DNA of 64,000 nt. Origin: Sulfolobales archaeon (GTDB taxonomy: Archaea; Thermoproteota; Thermoprotei_A; Sulfolobales; AG1). Of this stretch, positions 26,964 to 37,185 are shown piece by piece. The translations under genes and the position numbers were made by a program. Location: positions 82,335 through 146,334 of the forward strand of contig JAVZPJ010000005.1 in NCBI GenBank assembly GCA_038881635.1, given 5' to 3'. Within the stretch, counting starts at the first letter, position 1. Each line of letters opens with the position of its first letter. The notes beneath the pieces were generated by a model. That model had not been told where the DNA came from and searched no databases. It worked only from the letters and a program-made list of their open reading frames with translations.

Positions 26964-28043
26964 TTAGAATGAACTTTTTAGAATATTGATAAGTATTTTC
27001 AGGTTCTCAGGTCTCATGGCGATTTTCATAAGATCTCTCTCTGATAGATCTCCTAGAGATATCTTGATTAGTATATCTTCAGGAGTTTTCATTAGAAATC
27101 TCTTTCTAGCTTGAGGACTTACCATAACCTCTAGATCGAGTATTTTCCTCTGGATCTCCATTGCTTTGAAAAGCTTGATTCTAGATAACTCCTCTCTATA
27201 ACTCGTGCCTTTTATAATAGAGTTGTATAGAGCTATTGATGTAAATATAGAAGGTCTTATACCTTCACCAGTTGCGGGCATTACTGCTCCTATGCTCTCG
27301 CCAACATAGTATATATTTTTATCTTCAGCTAGACTCCAATCTATGCCTGATACGGTTACCAGAGCACCTTCTCTCTTAACTATCTCTGCCTTCTTGAGAT
27401 CCTCTCTTGACATGATAACCTTCGAAAGAATCTTCTCTAGAAAATCTCTTGAAGCATATCCTCCAACACCTATTCTAGCTCTTCTAGCACCTTCTGGGAA
27501 GATCCATGCGTATCCTACGAGTTCTGAATTGAAGTAGAGCTCTGGGATCTCAGGATCTTCTATAGATCCTTCTAAATAGTATTGTATTGCGAGTATTCTA
27601 TCAAGATTCTTCTTCTGAGTATAGAATCCTCCTGCATTGATCACTATATCAGATCTTATCTCTTCAGATCCTCTGATTATAATTCTTCTATCTTCAATAA
27701 ATCTCACCGGGGTTTTTAGATGTACCTCAACTCCTTCAGCCATTCTCCTGAGAAGATCTCTCTTATCCACTATATAGCCTAGAACTCTCCTGCTAGAGCT
27801 TTCAAAAAGCTTCTCACCATCTATATACACTCTGTATCCTTTGAACTCCCATATGATACTATCATATATATCCTTATAGAAGATTGTCTTATTAAGATCC
27901 TCAGTATAAGGAAGACCCCAGCCACAGGGTTTCACAGCATAGTCAGACTGAGCTTCGAAAACTCTCACATTAAATCCTTTATCTGAGAGAAGTCTTGCTA
28001 TTGCAAGTCCTGAAGGACCTGCACCTACTACTGAGACTTTCAA
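26964..28043 (-). CDS. geranylgeranyl reductase-family FAD-dependent oxidoreductase
   Basis: Flavoprotein of the geranylgeranyl reductase family (COG0644), which in archaea saturates the isoprenoid chains of membrane lipids or related prenyl compounds. N-terminal FAD site GAGPSGLAIARLLSDKGFNVRVFE; the family PCGWGLP segment follows, and near residue 260 GESIGAVMPATGEGIRPS is the second FAD-binding motif. Length of 359 aa is somewhat shorter than the typical 380-450. It stops 4 nt from the convergent aldo/keto reductase stop. Confidence 0.82.
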   Translation of the reverse strand: MKVSVVGAGPSGLAIARLLSDKGFNVRVFEAQSDYAVKPCGWGLPYTEDLNKTIFYKDIYDSIIWEFKGYRVYIDGEKLFESSSRRVLGYIVDKRDLLRRMAEGVEVHLKTPVRFIEDRRIIIRGSEEIRSDIVINAGGFYTQKKNLDRILAIQYYLEGSIEDPEIPELYFNSELVGYAWIFPEGARRARIGVGGYASRDFLEKILSKVIMSREDLKKAEIVKREGALVTVSGIDWSLAEDKNIYYVGESIGAVMPATGEGIRPSIFTSIALYNSIIKGTSYREELSRIKLFKAMEIQRKILDLEVMVSPQARKRFLMKTPEDILIKISLGDLSERDLMKIAMRPENLKILINILKSSF

Positions 28044-28120
28044 CTAATTCACCTTCTATTCTTCTTATCCTATCCTAAAGCTATTTTAGTCTTGCTTTAA
28101 ATCCTTTATTAGTGGTTTAA

Positions 28121-29434
28121 TTGGAGGCTTTTAACAAGGCTATGGAGAGATTAGGCGTTAGAGTGGGAGATCTGATTAGATTTAAGAAAGATGGAATGAT
28201 TTTAGAAGGTTATGTGATGCCTCCCTACGCATTTACAGATCCTGAGATCATTGTTTTAAAACTTAGGAACGGCTATAACGTGGGTTTTCTAGCTGATGAG
28301 ATAAAAGATCTAGAGATTATAGGAAGAATAGATCAATCGAGAGAATCATTATCTATTGAAAAGATCAAGCAGAGAGAGGATCTTCCAAGAATTAAAGTTA
28401 TAGGAACTGGAGGAACTATCGCATCATTTATCGAATACTCTACAGGAGCTGTGAGACCTTCAGCATCCGTAGAAGAACTCATAGAGAGCATACCTGAGGT
28501 GGCTGAGATAGCTTATATAGATAGCGAGACTCTCTTCAATATTCTCTCGGAGAATATGAAACCCGAGTACTGGGAGGAGATTGCTAGAAAGATTTATGAA
28601 TCCATGAGAGAAGGCTTCAAAGGAGTTGTGGTCACGCATGGAACTGATACTATGAGTTTTACAGCATCAGCAATAGCATTCGCTATCCAGAACATGTCTG
28701 TTCCAGTTGTATTTGTAGGCTCTCAGAGAAGTAGTGATAGACCTAGCAGTGATGCAGCTCTTAACTTCATAGGTGCTCTAATTGTTGCATCAAGATCTCC
28801 TATAGCTGAATCTGTTATCGCTATGCATTCATCTTCATCAGATGATCTGATAGGAGTCTACAGAGGTGTTAAAACAAGGAAGATGCATACATCTAGAAGA
28901 GATGCTTTTAAGAGTATAAACGAGCCTCCTATAGCTCTGGTCAATCCCTACACGAAAGAAATCAGGATCACAGGAAGGATCTTGAGAGAGAGAGGTGATA
29001 GAGAACCTATTCTCATGAATGGTTTTGAGAAGAAAGTCTCTCTACTCTACAGCTACCCAGGTATAGACCCTGAGATAATAGATTTCCTAGTATCAAGAGG
29101 ATATAGAGGTATTGTGATAGCTGGAACAGGTTTTGGACATGTTCCAGAATACTTGATTCCATCAATTAGAAGAGCTTCTCAGAATGGCGTAGCTATAGCT
29201 GTGACTTCTCAGACTTTATTCGGCAGAGTTAATCTCAAGGTTTACCAGACAGGGAGAGAGATGATCATGGCTGGTGTGATACCTTGCGAGGATATGCTAC
29301 CTGAGGTGGCTTATGTGAAGCTCTCATGGATTCTAAGAAGAACAGATAATATGGAGGATGTAAGAAGGATAATGACTGCTAATATTGCTGGAGAGATTAA
29401 CAGTAGGCATACTGAAGATCTTTTTATCAGGTGA
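28121..29434 (+). CDS. gatD: glutamyl-tRNA(Gln) amidotransferase subunit D
   Basis: Asparaginase-like subunit that supplies ammonia for converting Glu-tRNA(Gln) to Gln-tRNA(Gln). An N-terminal beta domain (to about residue 80) precedes the amidohydrolase, with catalytic Thr motifs GTGGTIASF (about 97-105) and VVTHGTDTMSFTASA, plus GSQRSSDRPSSDA. The start is TTG at 28121, close behind the AT-rich promoter region CTTTAAATCC, so the mRNA may be nearly leaderless. gatE follows after 4 nt. Confidence 0.94.
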   Translation: MEAFNKAMERLGVRVGDLIRFKKDGMILEGYVMPPYAFTDPEIIVLKLRNGYNVGFLADEIKDLEIIGRIDQSRESLSIEKIKQREDLPRIKVIGTGGTIASFIEYSTGAVRPSASVEELIESIPEVAEIAYIDSETLFNILSENMKPEYWEEIARKIYESMREGFKGVVVTHGTDTMSFTASAIAFAIQNMSVPVVFVGSQRSSDRPSSDAALNFIGALIVASRSPIAESVIAMHSSSSDDLIGVYRGVKTRKMHTSRRDAFKSINEPPIALVNPYTKEIRITGRILRERGDREPILMNGFEKKVSLLYSYPGIDPEIIDFLVSRGYRGIVIAGTGFGHVPEYLIPSIRRASQNGVAIAVTSQTLFGRVNLKVYQTGREMIMAGVIPCEDMLPEVAYVKLSWILRRTDNMEDVRRIMTANIAGEINSRHTEDLFIR

Positions 29435-29438
29435 TTCT

Positions 29439-31412
29439 ATGAGTTACAAGCTTGACTACAATGAGATCGGTCTTAGAGTTGGTCTGGAGATACATCAGCA
29501 GCTTGATACAGATACCAAGCTCTTCTGTTCATGCCCAACAAAACTTCTAGATGATCCTTACAAGAATAGCGTGGTTATAGAGAGAAGACTTAGAATTGGG
29601 AGGAGCGAGCTTGGAGAAGTAGATCCTGCAGCTTTATTCGAGTATAGAAGAGGAAGAGTATTCAGATACGTAGCTCCTAGGGAGAGTTCTTGTCTAGTTG
29701 AGCTTGATGAAGAACCTCCTCATGATGTTAATAGAGATGCTTTGGTCATCGCTCTAGCTATTTCAATGGCTTTGAATAGTTCTCCTGTTGATGAGATATA
29801 CTTCATGAGGAAGATAGTTGTAGACGGCTCTAATACATCAGGTTTCCAAAGAACTGCTATAATATCTTTGGGAGGATTCATAGATACATCTAGAGGAAGA
29901 GTGAGGATTCAAACGATAGCTCTTGAAGAGGATTCAGCTAGGAAAATAGGTGAGGAAGAAGGTGTTATAATATACTCTCTAGACAGACTTGGGATCCCTC
30001 TTATAGAGATCTCAACAGCCCCAGATATAACAAGTCCTGAGATGGCTGAAGAAACCGCATACAAGATCGGGCTTTTGATGAGGCTTACCGGAAGAGTTAA
30101 GAGAGGTCTGGGGACTATAAGACAGGATCTTAATGTATCGATAAGAGGTGGGGCGAAGGTGGAGATTAAAGGTGTTCAAAGACTTGAACTTATATCTAGA
30201 GTAGTAGAGCTCGAAGCTTATAGACAGTACAGACTTTTACAGCTTAGAGAAGAGCTCCTCAGAAGATTTTCTAATCCTCCTAATATTTCGATTAAAGATC
30301 TTATAGATCTAACAGATCTCTTGAGAGATAACAGAGAGAAACTAGCTAGATTCCTTAGAGAAACTCTAGAGAGAGGAGGAGTTGCGTATGCTCTGCCTCT
30401 CAAAAACTTCAGAGGATTAATAGGATTCGAGATAGGTCCTAACAGAAGATTTGGGAGCGAGCTAGCAGATCATGCTAGAGCTTGGGGTGGTGTTGGAGGT
30501 ATTATACATAGTGATGAGCTTCCTAGATACGGTATTGAAGGAGATCTTCTTGAGAAGATCTATAGATCTCTAAGTATAGATCCTGAGAAAGATGCTTTCA
30601 TAATAATAGTTGATTCAAGAGATAAGGTTTTGAAAGCCTTCGATGCCGTAATTAAAAGAATCTATCAGGCTTTCTACGGTGTGCCTGAAGAGACTAGAGC
30701 TTCTAATGAGGATGGTACCACAAGGTATATGAGGCCACAGCCGGGTGCTGCTAGGATGTATCCTGAGACGGATATAATTCCTGTTAGAATAACACCAGAT
30801 CTTATCAGAGAAGCTTCAAAACTTGTTCCAGAACCTCTCGAAGTCAAATTAGAGAGGTTTATCAGAGAACATGGGTTAAGCAAGGATCTCGCTGAGTCTC
30901 TGATAAGATCCAGGTATTTAGCTCTATATGAAGAGTTTGTAAGAGAGTTCAGTCCGAGGATCCCGCCTCAGATTATAGCGTCAACTCTAGTATCAACTCT
31001 TAAAGCTCTCGCCTCTGAAGGTCTGGATCTGAGCAGACTTGGTGAGGATGATCTTAGAGAGATTTTCAAAGCACTTTCGGAGGGTAGGTTCTCTAAAGAA
31101 CTTATACCTGAGATTCTCAGAGTGAAGATAACTGAGGGAGGAGAGATCAACGATATATTGAGTAAGCTAGGTGTGTCTGTCATAGATGTTAGAGAGCTTG
31201 AGAAACTTATTGATGAGATCATATTGAAGAATAAAGATGATCTCATGAGGAGGAGAGATAAAGCTTTCAACATCGTGATGGGGAGAGTTATGAGTGTGGT
31301 AAGAGGAAGAATAGATGGTAAGATCGTTTCAGAGATTGTTAGAAGAAGATTGGAAGTCTTCCTAGAAAGGGATAACCCTAGATCTGCTTATAGAGATCCT
31401 CAACACTCGTAG
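29439..31412 (+). CDS. gatE: glutamyl-tRNA(Gln) amidotransferase subunit E
   Basis: GatB-like catalytic subunit that phosphorylates and amidates Glu-tRNA(Gln). The N-terminus [24 protein letters not shown] is diagnostic. The cradle domain, an AspRS-like insertion ([27 protein letters not shown]) and the tail domain are present; 657 aa. An earlier in-frame start at 29385 lies inside gatD; ATG 29439 with AGGTGAT immediately before it is clearly the start. The 3' end overlaps the convergent tbp gene by 35 bp. Confidence 0.95.
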   Translation: MSYKLDYNEIGLRVGLEIHQQLDTDTKLFCSCPTKLLDDPYKNSVVIERRLRIGRSELGEVDPAALFEYRRGRVFRYVAPRESSCLVELDEEPPHDVNRDALVIALAISMALNSSPVDEIYFMRKIVVDGSNTSGFQRTAIISLGGFIDTSRGRVRIQTIALEEDSARKIGEEEGVIIYSLDRLGIPLIEISTAPDITSPEMAEETAYKIGLLMRLTGRVKRGLGTIRQDLNVSIRGGAKVEIKGVQRLELISRVVELEAYRQYRLLQLREELLRRFSNPPNISIKDLIDLTDLLRDNREKLARFLRETLERGGVAYALPLKNFRGLIGFEIGPNRRFGSELADHARAWGGVGGIIHSDELPRYGIEGDLLEKIYRSLSIDPEKDAFIIIVDSRDKVLKAFDAVIKRIYQAFYGVPEETRASNEDGTTRYMRPQPGAARMYPETDIIPVRITPDLIREASKLVPEPLEVKLERFIREHGLSKDLAESLIRSRYLALYEEFVREFSPRIPPQIIASTLVSTLKALASEGLDLSRLGEDDLREIFKALSEGRFSKELIPEILRVKITEGGEINDILSKLGVSVIDVRELEKLIDEIILKNKDDLMRRRDKAFNIVMGRVMSVVRGRIDGKIVSEIVRRRLEVFLERDNPRSAYRDPQHS

Positions 31413-31962
31413 GCTGTTTAAGACATTCATATTCTTTTAGAATGTTATAGACTTTGTTAACAACTTCAGAAACCTCCTCTTCACTCTTAGCACCTGTTAT
31501 AACCATTTTCCCTGACGAGAATATCAGAAGCACTACTCTAGGCTCTTGCATTCTAAATATGAGTCCTGGAAACTGTTCTGGCTCGTACATTGAATTCTTA
31601 AGCATGTAGGCTGCTTTCTCTAGTATAACCTCTACTCCTAGATTTGCTGATGCTACTATGTTTTGTATCTGTATCTTAGGTTTCTCAATTATCGTTATAC
31701 CTCCTTTAACAAAGCTCTTAAGAATCTTCTTAACAGCTCTAATCAGATCCTGTGTTCTCTTAGCTCCTGTGACAACCATCTTCCCAGACTTAAATATGAG
31801 AGCTGTGATCTTAGGATTGCTAAGTCTTAGAATAAGTCCTGGAAACTGATCCGGGTTATACTCTATATCAGGAATATTCTGCTCTAGAAGAGTTAGATCC
31901 AGTGTTTGATTTAGTATTACCGTGGCAACTATATTTTCAATTCTAACCTCAACACCTGACAT
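31378..31962 (-). CDS. tbp: TATA-box-binding protein
   Basis: General transcription factor that recruits TFB and RNA polymerase. The two imperfect repeats of the saddle are plain: [32 protein letters not shown] (about 37-68) and [32 protein letters not shown] (about 131-162). Total 194 aa. A TTTAAAT-type promoter lies just upstream. The last 35 bp overlap the 3' end of gatE on the other strand. Confidence 0.96.
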   Translation of the reverse strand: MSGVEVRIENIVATVILNQTLDLTLLEQNIPDIEYNPDQFPGLILRLSNPKITALIFKSGKMVVTGAKRTQDLIRAVKKILKSFVKGGITIIEKPKIQIQNIVASANLGVEVILEKAAYMLKNSMYEPEQFPGLIFRMQEPRVVLLIFSSGKMVITGAKSEEEVSEVVNKVYNILKEYECLKQPTSVEDLYKQI

Positions 31963-32165
31963 GATTATTAACCCTATTTAAATAAATCCTTAAATAGCTT
32001 TTATATAGCCTTGTATATCGAGATCTTGAGGAGAAGAGTAGGAGAAACATTTAATTAAAAGATTCAAGTAGTGGAAGAGTTAAGAGAAAAATTCTCTCGC
32101 ACCCTAGGAGGAGATCCTTCTACAAGGTGCTATATATAGCAAGACCATATATGAAGCTCACGGTT

Positions 32166-32178
32166 ATATTTTTAAGCT
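32166..32178 (+). promoter_or_regulatory. TATA box of the cdvB-like gene
   Basis: TATATTTTTAAGC lies about 35 nt before the ATG at 32208; the interval from the tbp start holds no gene. A separate symmetric GCTATATATAGC occurs at about 32128-32140. Confidence 0.5.
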
Positions 32179-32207
32179 TTTTTAGTGAATAGCTATAGTC
32201 TCGAGGT

Positions 32208-32870
32208 ATGGTCATGGGAATTGCAAAAGATATATCTAAGAGATGGGAGGGTGGAGAATCTATAGGTGAAAAGTTTAGAAAGGCTTTCAGCAAGAAAGAG
32301 CCTGTGAAATACAGACTTCTGATGAGCAACTACAAGATTAAAGCTCTCGCATCTAGAATCGAGGTTCAGCTGGAGAGACTTAAGGAGAGAGATAGAGCTT
32401 TATTCGAGAGAGTTGTAGAAGCTATAATATCAAAGGATAATGCTAGGGCTACAATGCTTGCTAACGAGATCGCTGAGATTAGAAAGGCTGCTAAGCAGCT
32501 GGCAATGGTTCAGGTAGCCCTCGAGCAGATATCCATGAGAATCGAGACAGTAGTACTGCTTGGAGACACATTCGCAAGTCTAGCACCGGTGCTAGGTGTT
32601 GTAAGAGATCTCAGAGGACTTGTCAGAGGACTTATGCCAGAGTTCTCATATGAAATGTTAGAGCTTGAAGAGAGTTTGAGAGAGGTAGTACTTGAAACAG
32701 GCGAAGGACTTTCAGCACCATATGCCGAGACAGCCTATGCATCACCAGAAGCTAGAAAGATCCTTGAAGAAGCTAGGATTGTTGCAGAGCAGAGGATTAA
32801 AGAAAGCTTCCCAGCACTTCCTACAATACCCACAGCTCCAGAGACTGCGAAATCAGAGGCTCAGAGCTAG
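32208..32870 (+). CDS. cdvB: ESCRT-III/CdvB-like cell-division protein
   Basis: Filament-forming ESCRT-III (Snf7-like) protein of the archaeal Cdv division and membrane-remodelling system. The helical core runs to about residue 165, basic at the N-terminus (KFRKAFSKKEPVKYRL) and acidic later. Near the C-terminus, residues 201-211 (FPALPTIPTAP) match the proline-rich MIM2 motif that binds the MIT domain of the Vps4-type ATPase CdvC. The winged-helix tail of full CdvB proteins is absent, so this may be a CdvB1-type paralogue. No cdvA or cdvC is adjacent; tbp is divergent. Confidence 0.85.
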   Translation: MVMGIAKDISKRWEGGESIGEKFRKAFSKKEPVKYRLLMSNYKIKALASRIEVQLERLKERDRALFERVVEAIISKDNARATMLANEIAEIRKAAKQLAMVQVALEQISMRIETVVLLGDTFASLAPVLGVVRDLRGLVRGLMPEFSYEMLELEESLREVVLETGEGLSAPYAETAYASPEARKILEEARIVAEQRIKESFPALPTIPTAPETAKSEAQS

Positions 32871-32985
32871 AATTTTTTTGATAAGATCCTTTTCAAGTCT
32901 TTCTAATCTTTTTTATTTCTCATTCTATCAGAATTCTAGATCTAAGGTTTTATACTGGTTAGAATATTATCTTTAGGTGTGATGC

Positions 32986-33297
32986 GTGAAAGAATATAGA
33001 TATGAGAGTAGTGGAAGTGTATCTAGGCTTATTAGAAGAGCTGTGGAAGAGTATAACAGATATAGATCTCCTGAATCTATTGCAAGACTTGTGAGAATAT
33101 CCGGAGATAGAGTTGAGATTATCTTCAGCGGGAGTTTCTGCGAGACATGCGGGATCAATGATTGGATAGATGATTTCAGGTATACTCTTAAGAGATTTAA
33201 TATCGATGCAGTTCTAGAAAGAATCGAGGAAGTAGAAGAGTATAGTAGGAGAGGTGTGTTCAGAATAAATCTTCGGAGGAGTTTAAGAATCAAGTAA
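32986..33297 (+). CDS. conserved-looking hypothetical protein with a CxxC motif
   Basis: A 103-residue protein that I cannot assign. It is Arg-rich and has a single CETC motif in IIFSGSFCETCGINDWIDDFRYTL, which resembles the redox or metal site of small thioredoxin-like or Fe-S assembly proteins, although nothing else supports this. The start is GTG 32986 with AGGTGTGAT just upstream. It stops 17 nt from the convergent aRF1 stop. Confidence 0.65.
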   Translation: MKEYRYESSGSVSRLIRRAVEEYNRYRSPESIARLVRISGDRVEIIFSGSFCETCGINDWIDDFRYTLKRFNIDAVLERIEEVEEYSRRGVFRINLRRSLRIK

Positions 33298-33314
33298 GTA
33301 TCTCATGAGATCTA

Positions 33315-34397
33315 CTAGTATATCCTGTATCTCAGTATAGCTACAGCGTCTCCGAATGTTTTCTTGATCCACATACCCTCTGGAAGTGTTTCACTTATAT
33401 ACACAACTTCAGAGCCTTTGGATAGAGCTAGCTTGCTGAGCTCCTCAGCTTTCTCAGATTCCTCCAAGATAATCAACTTCTCTACAGCACCCATGTTAAG
33501 TGCTTCTCTTATCTCGTTTAATCCGTAGAGAGCTAGTCCATCGTCTTTAGCTATATGGTATTTAAACTCCTCAAATGCCTTTAGAGATTCTATATACTTA
33601 TGACCTTTTAACAGGTCTTTAGCCTTCTCAAGAAGTTCTCTAACACCTGCTTCTCCTTGGTAGGATACATCTATAGGTTCTCCTACAATCAATGATCTGA
33701 GTCTATAGTCTAGGTATTCTCCTCTTATGAAATCTATCTTAGAATATCCGGGTCCTCCTATTAACAATCCTTTAAGCTTCTTCTCTTCTAGAAGCGGTAT
33801 GAACTCTCGAGAAGCTCTCTCAGCAACTTTCTTGTAGAATTCTTCAACCATCTGCTCTATGATTCTATCATATCTTCTCTGACTCTGACCACCCTTGCTA
33901 TGTTTTCCAGGTATGTAGTCTTCTATCTCATCTAGTATTACAAATCCACTGGGTTTGAGAAGAGCTAGAGTTGCTTGATCTCTCTCTATTAGTATTATGC
34001 CGTAGACCTCTGATTCTTCGATCATTGGCTGGAGAAATTCTATGTGAAACCACTTATCCGTTCTGTAGAAGAATACAGGAACAGGATCAGGAGGTTCGAA
34101 GAGCATGTGAACTTGTTCTCCTGACTCTGGATCTACTCCTGCAAATATTACGAGACCGTTCTCAGGAATCTTAGGGATTCTTGTCAGATCATCTATAGCT
34201 ATTTGAAGAGCTGTCTGTACAGAGTCTCTGGTTCTCTTAAGTTTTATGTTTCCTGCTATAGAGTATTCTCTCCTCAACAGATCAAGAACATCGGCTACAG
34301 GTCTTCCAGGAGGTATGTAGAGACTCAGAAGAATTGTTGCCGGAGCCTCCCATTTCTTAAGATATTCTAAGATCTTTTTGAGATCCCTTCGATCCAC
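33315..34397 (-). CDS. prf1: peptide chain release factor aRF1
   Basis: Recognises all three stop codons and triggers peptide release. The protein is 360 aa with the three eRF1 domains. The peptidyl-hydrolysis motif GGQ is at 169-171 (GKHSKGGQSQRR). In the decoding domain the NIKS motif reads NIKL (50-53), and YxCxxxF reads YRTDKWF (111-117), so two codon-recognition positions deviate from the consensus. The C-terminal domain, which contacts aRF3/ABCE1, is present. No second aRF1 is seen in the window. Confidence 0.93.
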   Translation of the reverse strand: MDRRDLKKILEYLKKWEAPATILLSLYIPPGRPVADVLDLLRREYSIAGNIKLKRTRDSVQTALQIAIDDLTRIPKIPENGLVIFAGVDPESGEQVHMLFEPPDPVPVFFYRTDKWFHIEFLQPMIEESEVYGIILIERDQATLALLKPSGFVILDEIEDYIPGKHSKGGQSQRRYDRIIEQMVEEFYKKVAERASREFIPLLEEKKLKGLLIGGPGYSKIDFIRGEYLDYRLRSLIVGEPIDVSYQGEAGVRELLEKAKDLLKGHKYIESLKAFEEFKYHIAKDDGLALYGLNEIREALNMGAVEKLIILEESEKAEELSKLALSKGSEVVYISETLPEGMWIKKTFGDAVAILRYRIY

Positions 34398-34470
34398 TCT
34401 ATACTCGCTAAATTATGCCCACCATTATACTTCTCTCTCTCATATCCTAAATTTTTTAGGTACTCTACTT

Positions 34471-35184
34471 CTAGCTCTCTATAAGTCTGATCATGTGCTC
34501 TCCATCTATGTAAGCGTATCCTTCGTTGATCAATGTTTCTATTAATATCTTCTCCTTAGCGCTCATGCTATTAAGTTTCTCAACATTTATAGGCATCTGA
34601 GAGATCACAAGATCATATAGATCTCTGCTTACCACGAATTTACCAACTATAACTGCAGCACCTGATTCTATATATCTATCTAGAGTTCCCAGACCTTCTG
34701 ATGCATATCTTCTAGCCTCGCTTATGCTGAGTATCTTTTCTGTCATCAGTCTACTTAGAAGAGGATCTGAAATACTTTTCCTAGTATTTGTTCTAAGGAT
34801 CTCCTGAATAGATCTTAGCATCAGTCTAAGTTCTCCTACTTCTCTCTCTAGTCTTCCCACGACATCCATCAGATCCTGGAAGCTTTTCTCAAGCTCTGAA
34901 ACTCTATCTCTCAGATCACTGAAGCTTCTCAGAAGATCTTCTCGAAGAACAACTGTTCCAAGGATCTCGGTATTCGAAGCATCACTACTACTTATAGAAG
35001 AAGTAGTTCTAGCAGTGTAGCCCTTGCTAGTTCTAACGACAAGACCCCTCTCTCTAAGTCTATAAAGTGCTATCCTCACAGATGTAAGACTAAATCCCAG
35101 ACCTTCTGCTATCTCACGAGGCTTTGAATAGGGTTTTCTCTTCAGATAATCAAGTACAGCTCTATCAACCGGGTTTAGACTCAT
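34471..35184 (-). CDS. winged-helix transcriptional regulator with coiled coil
   Basis: Residues 1-58 form a winged helix-turn-helix (VDRAVLDYLKRKPYSKPREIAEGLGFSLTSVRIALYRLRERGLV). Residues about 80-130 form a heptad-like coiled coil (FSDLRDRVSELEKSFQDLMDVVGRLEREVGELRLMLRSI), implying dimerisation. The C-terminal 100 residues are a separate helical domain without a recognised family. Regulatory target unknown. It lies in a minus-strand run between serS and prf1. Confidence 0.75.
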   Translation of the reverse strand: MSLNPVDRAVLDYLKRKPYSKPREIAEGLGFSLTSVRIALYRLRERGLVVRTSKGYTARTTSSISSSDASNTEILGTVVLREDLLRSFSDLRDRVSELEKSFQDLMDVVGRLEREVGELRLMLRSIQEILRTNTRKSISDPLLSRLMTEKILSISEARRYASEGLGTLDRYIESGAAVIVGKFVVSRDLYDLVISQMPINVEKLNSMSAKEKILIETLINEGYAYIDGEHMIRLIES

Positions 35185-35229
35185 TATCTCCTCAATATAT
35201 TTCTCATATTTAAAAGATATAAACAGAGC

Positions 35230-36606
35230 TTAGGACTTCCTCTTCCTGGGATGGATGAAATCTTTAGGAGCTCTCTGGAAAGGCTCTAGATACTTTCTGA
35301 GAACCTTTGGAATCTCAACTGTTCCATCTTCGTTCTGGTTATTCTCTAGTATTGCTGTTATAGTTCTCGTACTTGCTATAGCTGTTGAATTGAGAGTATG
35401 AACAAAACCTTTAACTCTTCCTCTTCTTCTCACGAATCTAATCTTAAGCCTATAACTCTGCCAGTCAAGATCATTGCTAGAACTAACCATCTCTCTAAAC
35501 TTAGCTTGAGCAGGCATCCAAACCTCTATATCGTATTTCTTAGCTGCCGGAGCTCCCAGCTCTCCTGAAGCTATATTTACAACTCTGTGAGGAAGCTCTA
35601 GACCTTGGAATAGTTCTTCAGCATTTCTAGTAATCTCTTCATGAAGCTCCCAACTCTGTTCTGGGAGTGAGAATATGAATTGCTCCACTTTATGGAACTG
35701 ATGAACTCTGAATATACCCTTCAGATCTCTATTACCAGCTCCAGCTTCTCTTCTGAAGCAAGGACTTATGCCAACGTATTTTAGAGGCAGTCTTTCTTCA
35801 TCAATCTCTTCATTACTATGTAGTGCTGCTATAGAGTGTTCTGCGGTACCTATGAGAACAAGATCCTCTCCTTCGATCTTGTATATAGCATCTCTTATCG
35901 TATCATAGTCTGTAACAGATCTCATGACCTCTTCTCTCAGCATGTAGGGAGGTATTACAAGTGTGTAGCCTTTCTGAGTCATGAAATCTATAGCATACCA
36001 TAGGAGAGCCATGTCAAGCCATACGAGATCATCGAATAGATAGTAGAATCGTGATGCTGCAACCTCTGAAGCTTTCTCAGTATTCCCCAGACCTAGAACG
36101 TGTTCGAGCATGTCAGCATGTCCCACAGGCTTCCAATCTATGATCCTGTAACTCATCTCAACACCTTTACCTCTAGTCTCTGAGAGAAATGTCTCAAGAT
36201 CCTCTTTATAAACCTTGGCAACACCCCATACTCTAACAGGTTTATTAGAGTTTTCATCGCCTATAGGAACCGAGTCGTGAACTATGTTAGGTAGCTGAAG
36301 TAGTATTCTCTCTCGCGAGTTCTCAAGTTCTTTTAACTTCTCCTCTGCTTTGTCTATCTCTATAAGAAGTTCTTTAGCTTGTTTTATAAGCTCTTCTCTT
36401 CTAGCAGGATCTTTTTCAGAACCTATCTGTTGACTTATAATATTATGCCTGTGCCTGAGTTCTTCAACTTCTCTTAGAACTTTTCTCCACTCAACATCTA
36501 TTCTATATGCTTCATCTACTAGAGAGGGGTTTAGAAGTCTTCTTCTAATGTGCTCCTTAAGCTCTTCAGGGTTCTTCCTAAGCATCTCTAGAATCGTCCA
36601 GCTCAT
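35230..36606 (-). CDS. serS: seryl-tRNA synthetase
   Basis: Class II synthetase charging tRNA(Ser), of the common bacterial/eukaryal type and not the rare methanogen type. An N-terminal tRNA-binding coiled coil spans about residues 30-110. Motif 2 is [27 protein letters not shown] and motif 3 is the late [29 protein letters not shown] ends the catalytic domain. Full length, 458 aa. Confidence 0.95.
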   Translation of the reverse strand: MSWTILEMLRKNPEELKEHIRRRLLNPSLVDEAYRIDVEWRKVLREVEELRHRHNIISQQIGSEKDPARREELIKQAKELLIEIDKAEEKLKELENSRERILLQLPNIVHDSVPIGDENSNKPVRVWGVAKVYKEDLETFLSETRGKGVEMSYRIIDWKPVGHADMLEHVLGLGNTEKASEVAASRFYYLFDDLVWLDMALLWYAIDFMTQKGYTLVIPPYMLREEVMRSVTDYDTIRDAIYKIEGEDLVLIGTAEHSIAALHSNEEIDEERLPLKYVGISPCFRREAGAGNRDLKGIFRVHQFHKVEQFIFSLPEQSWELHEEITRNAEELFQGLELPHRVVNIASGELGAPAAKKYDIEVWMPAQAKFREMVSSSNDLDWQSYRLKIRFVRRRGRVKGFVHTLNSTAIASTRTITAILENNQNEDGTVEIPKVLRKYLEPFQRAPKDFIHPRKRKS

Positions 36607-36656
36607 TATTGGTACCTGGATAATTTAGTTAGAGAATCAGATATTAAAAGCTACTC

Positions 36657-37055
36657 TCAAGCCTTAGGATCCTGAGACCCGCTTTCTCCAGATCTCTTCT
36701 TCCACTGCTCTACAATATCATACCCATAGATCTCTATAAACATTGCACGTCCTTTCTCAGTCATCTTCAGAGGAGTCCAGGGAGGTTCGAATACTACGTC
36801 TATATTTATATCTTTAACCTCGGGCAGTTCTGATCTAAGTATCTCGTAAACTTGATATGGTAGTGAGTTTGCTACAGGACATCCTAGCGCGGTTAGGGTC
36901 ATCGTGATATTTACAACGCCATCATCGCTTACATTTATATCGTAGATCAGTCCTAGATTGTATATGTCTATAGGTATCTCAGGATCATATATTGTCTCAA
37001 GGATCTTTAGTATCTTCTTTTTTATATCTTCTTTATCAATAGCAGAACTGCTCAA
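36657..37055 (-). CDS. MIP18/PaaD-like (DUF59) iron-sulfur assembly protein
   Basis: A 132-residue DUF59 protein. The family (SufT, MIP18/CIA2) helps mature Fe-S proteins. Visible are ILETIYDPEIPIDIYNLGLIYDI and MTLTALGCPVANSL with the conserved reactive Cys, then VFEPPWTP. It sits 50 nt upstream of serS on the same strand and is divergent from the acyl-CoA dehydrogenase. Confidence 0.9.
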   Translation of the reverse strand: MSSSAIDKEDIKKKILKILETIYDPEIPIDIYNLGLIYDINVSDDGVVNITMTLTALGCPVANSLPYQVYEILRSELPEVKDINIDVVFEPPWTPLKMTEKGRAMFIEIYGYDIVEQWKKRSGESGSQDPKA

Positions 37056-37185
37056 TTCAGACCCTTCATTAGATTATATTCGTAGCAAGGTAAATAAGTG
37101 AGGTCTGGTATATAATTTTAAAAATTTTAAGAGATAGAGTATCTATAAGCTATGAATCCTATGAATATTTGGAGGCTACTATACC

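Noticed and set aside
30218..31273. Minus-strand frames of 60-100 codons opposite gatE
   Set aside because: Ser/Leu-rich mirror images of an AGA/GAA-rich coding strand, without start signals or homology.
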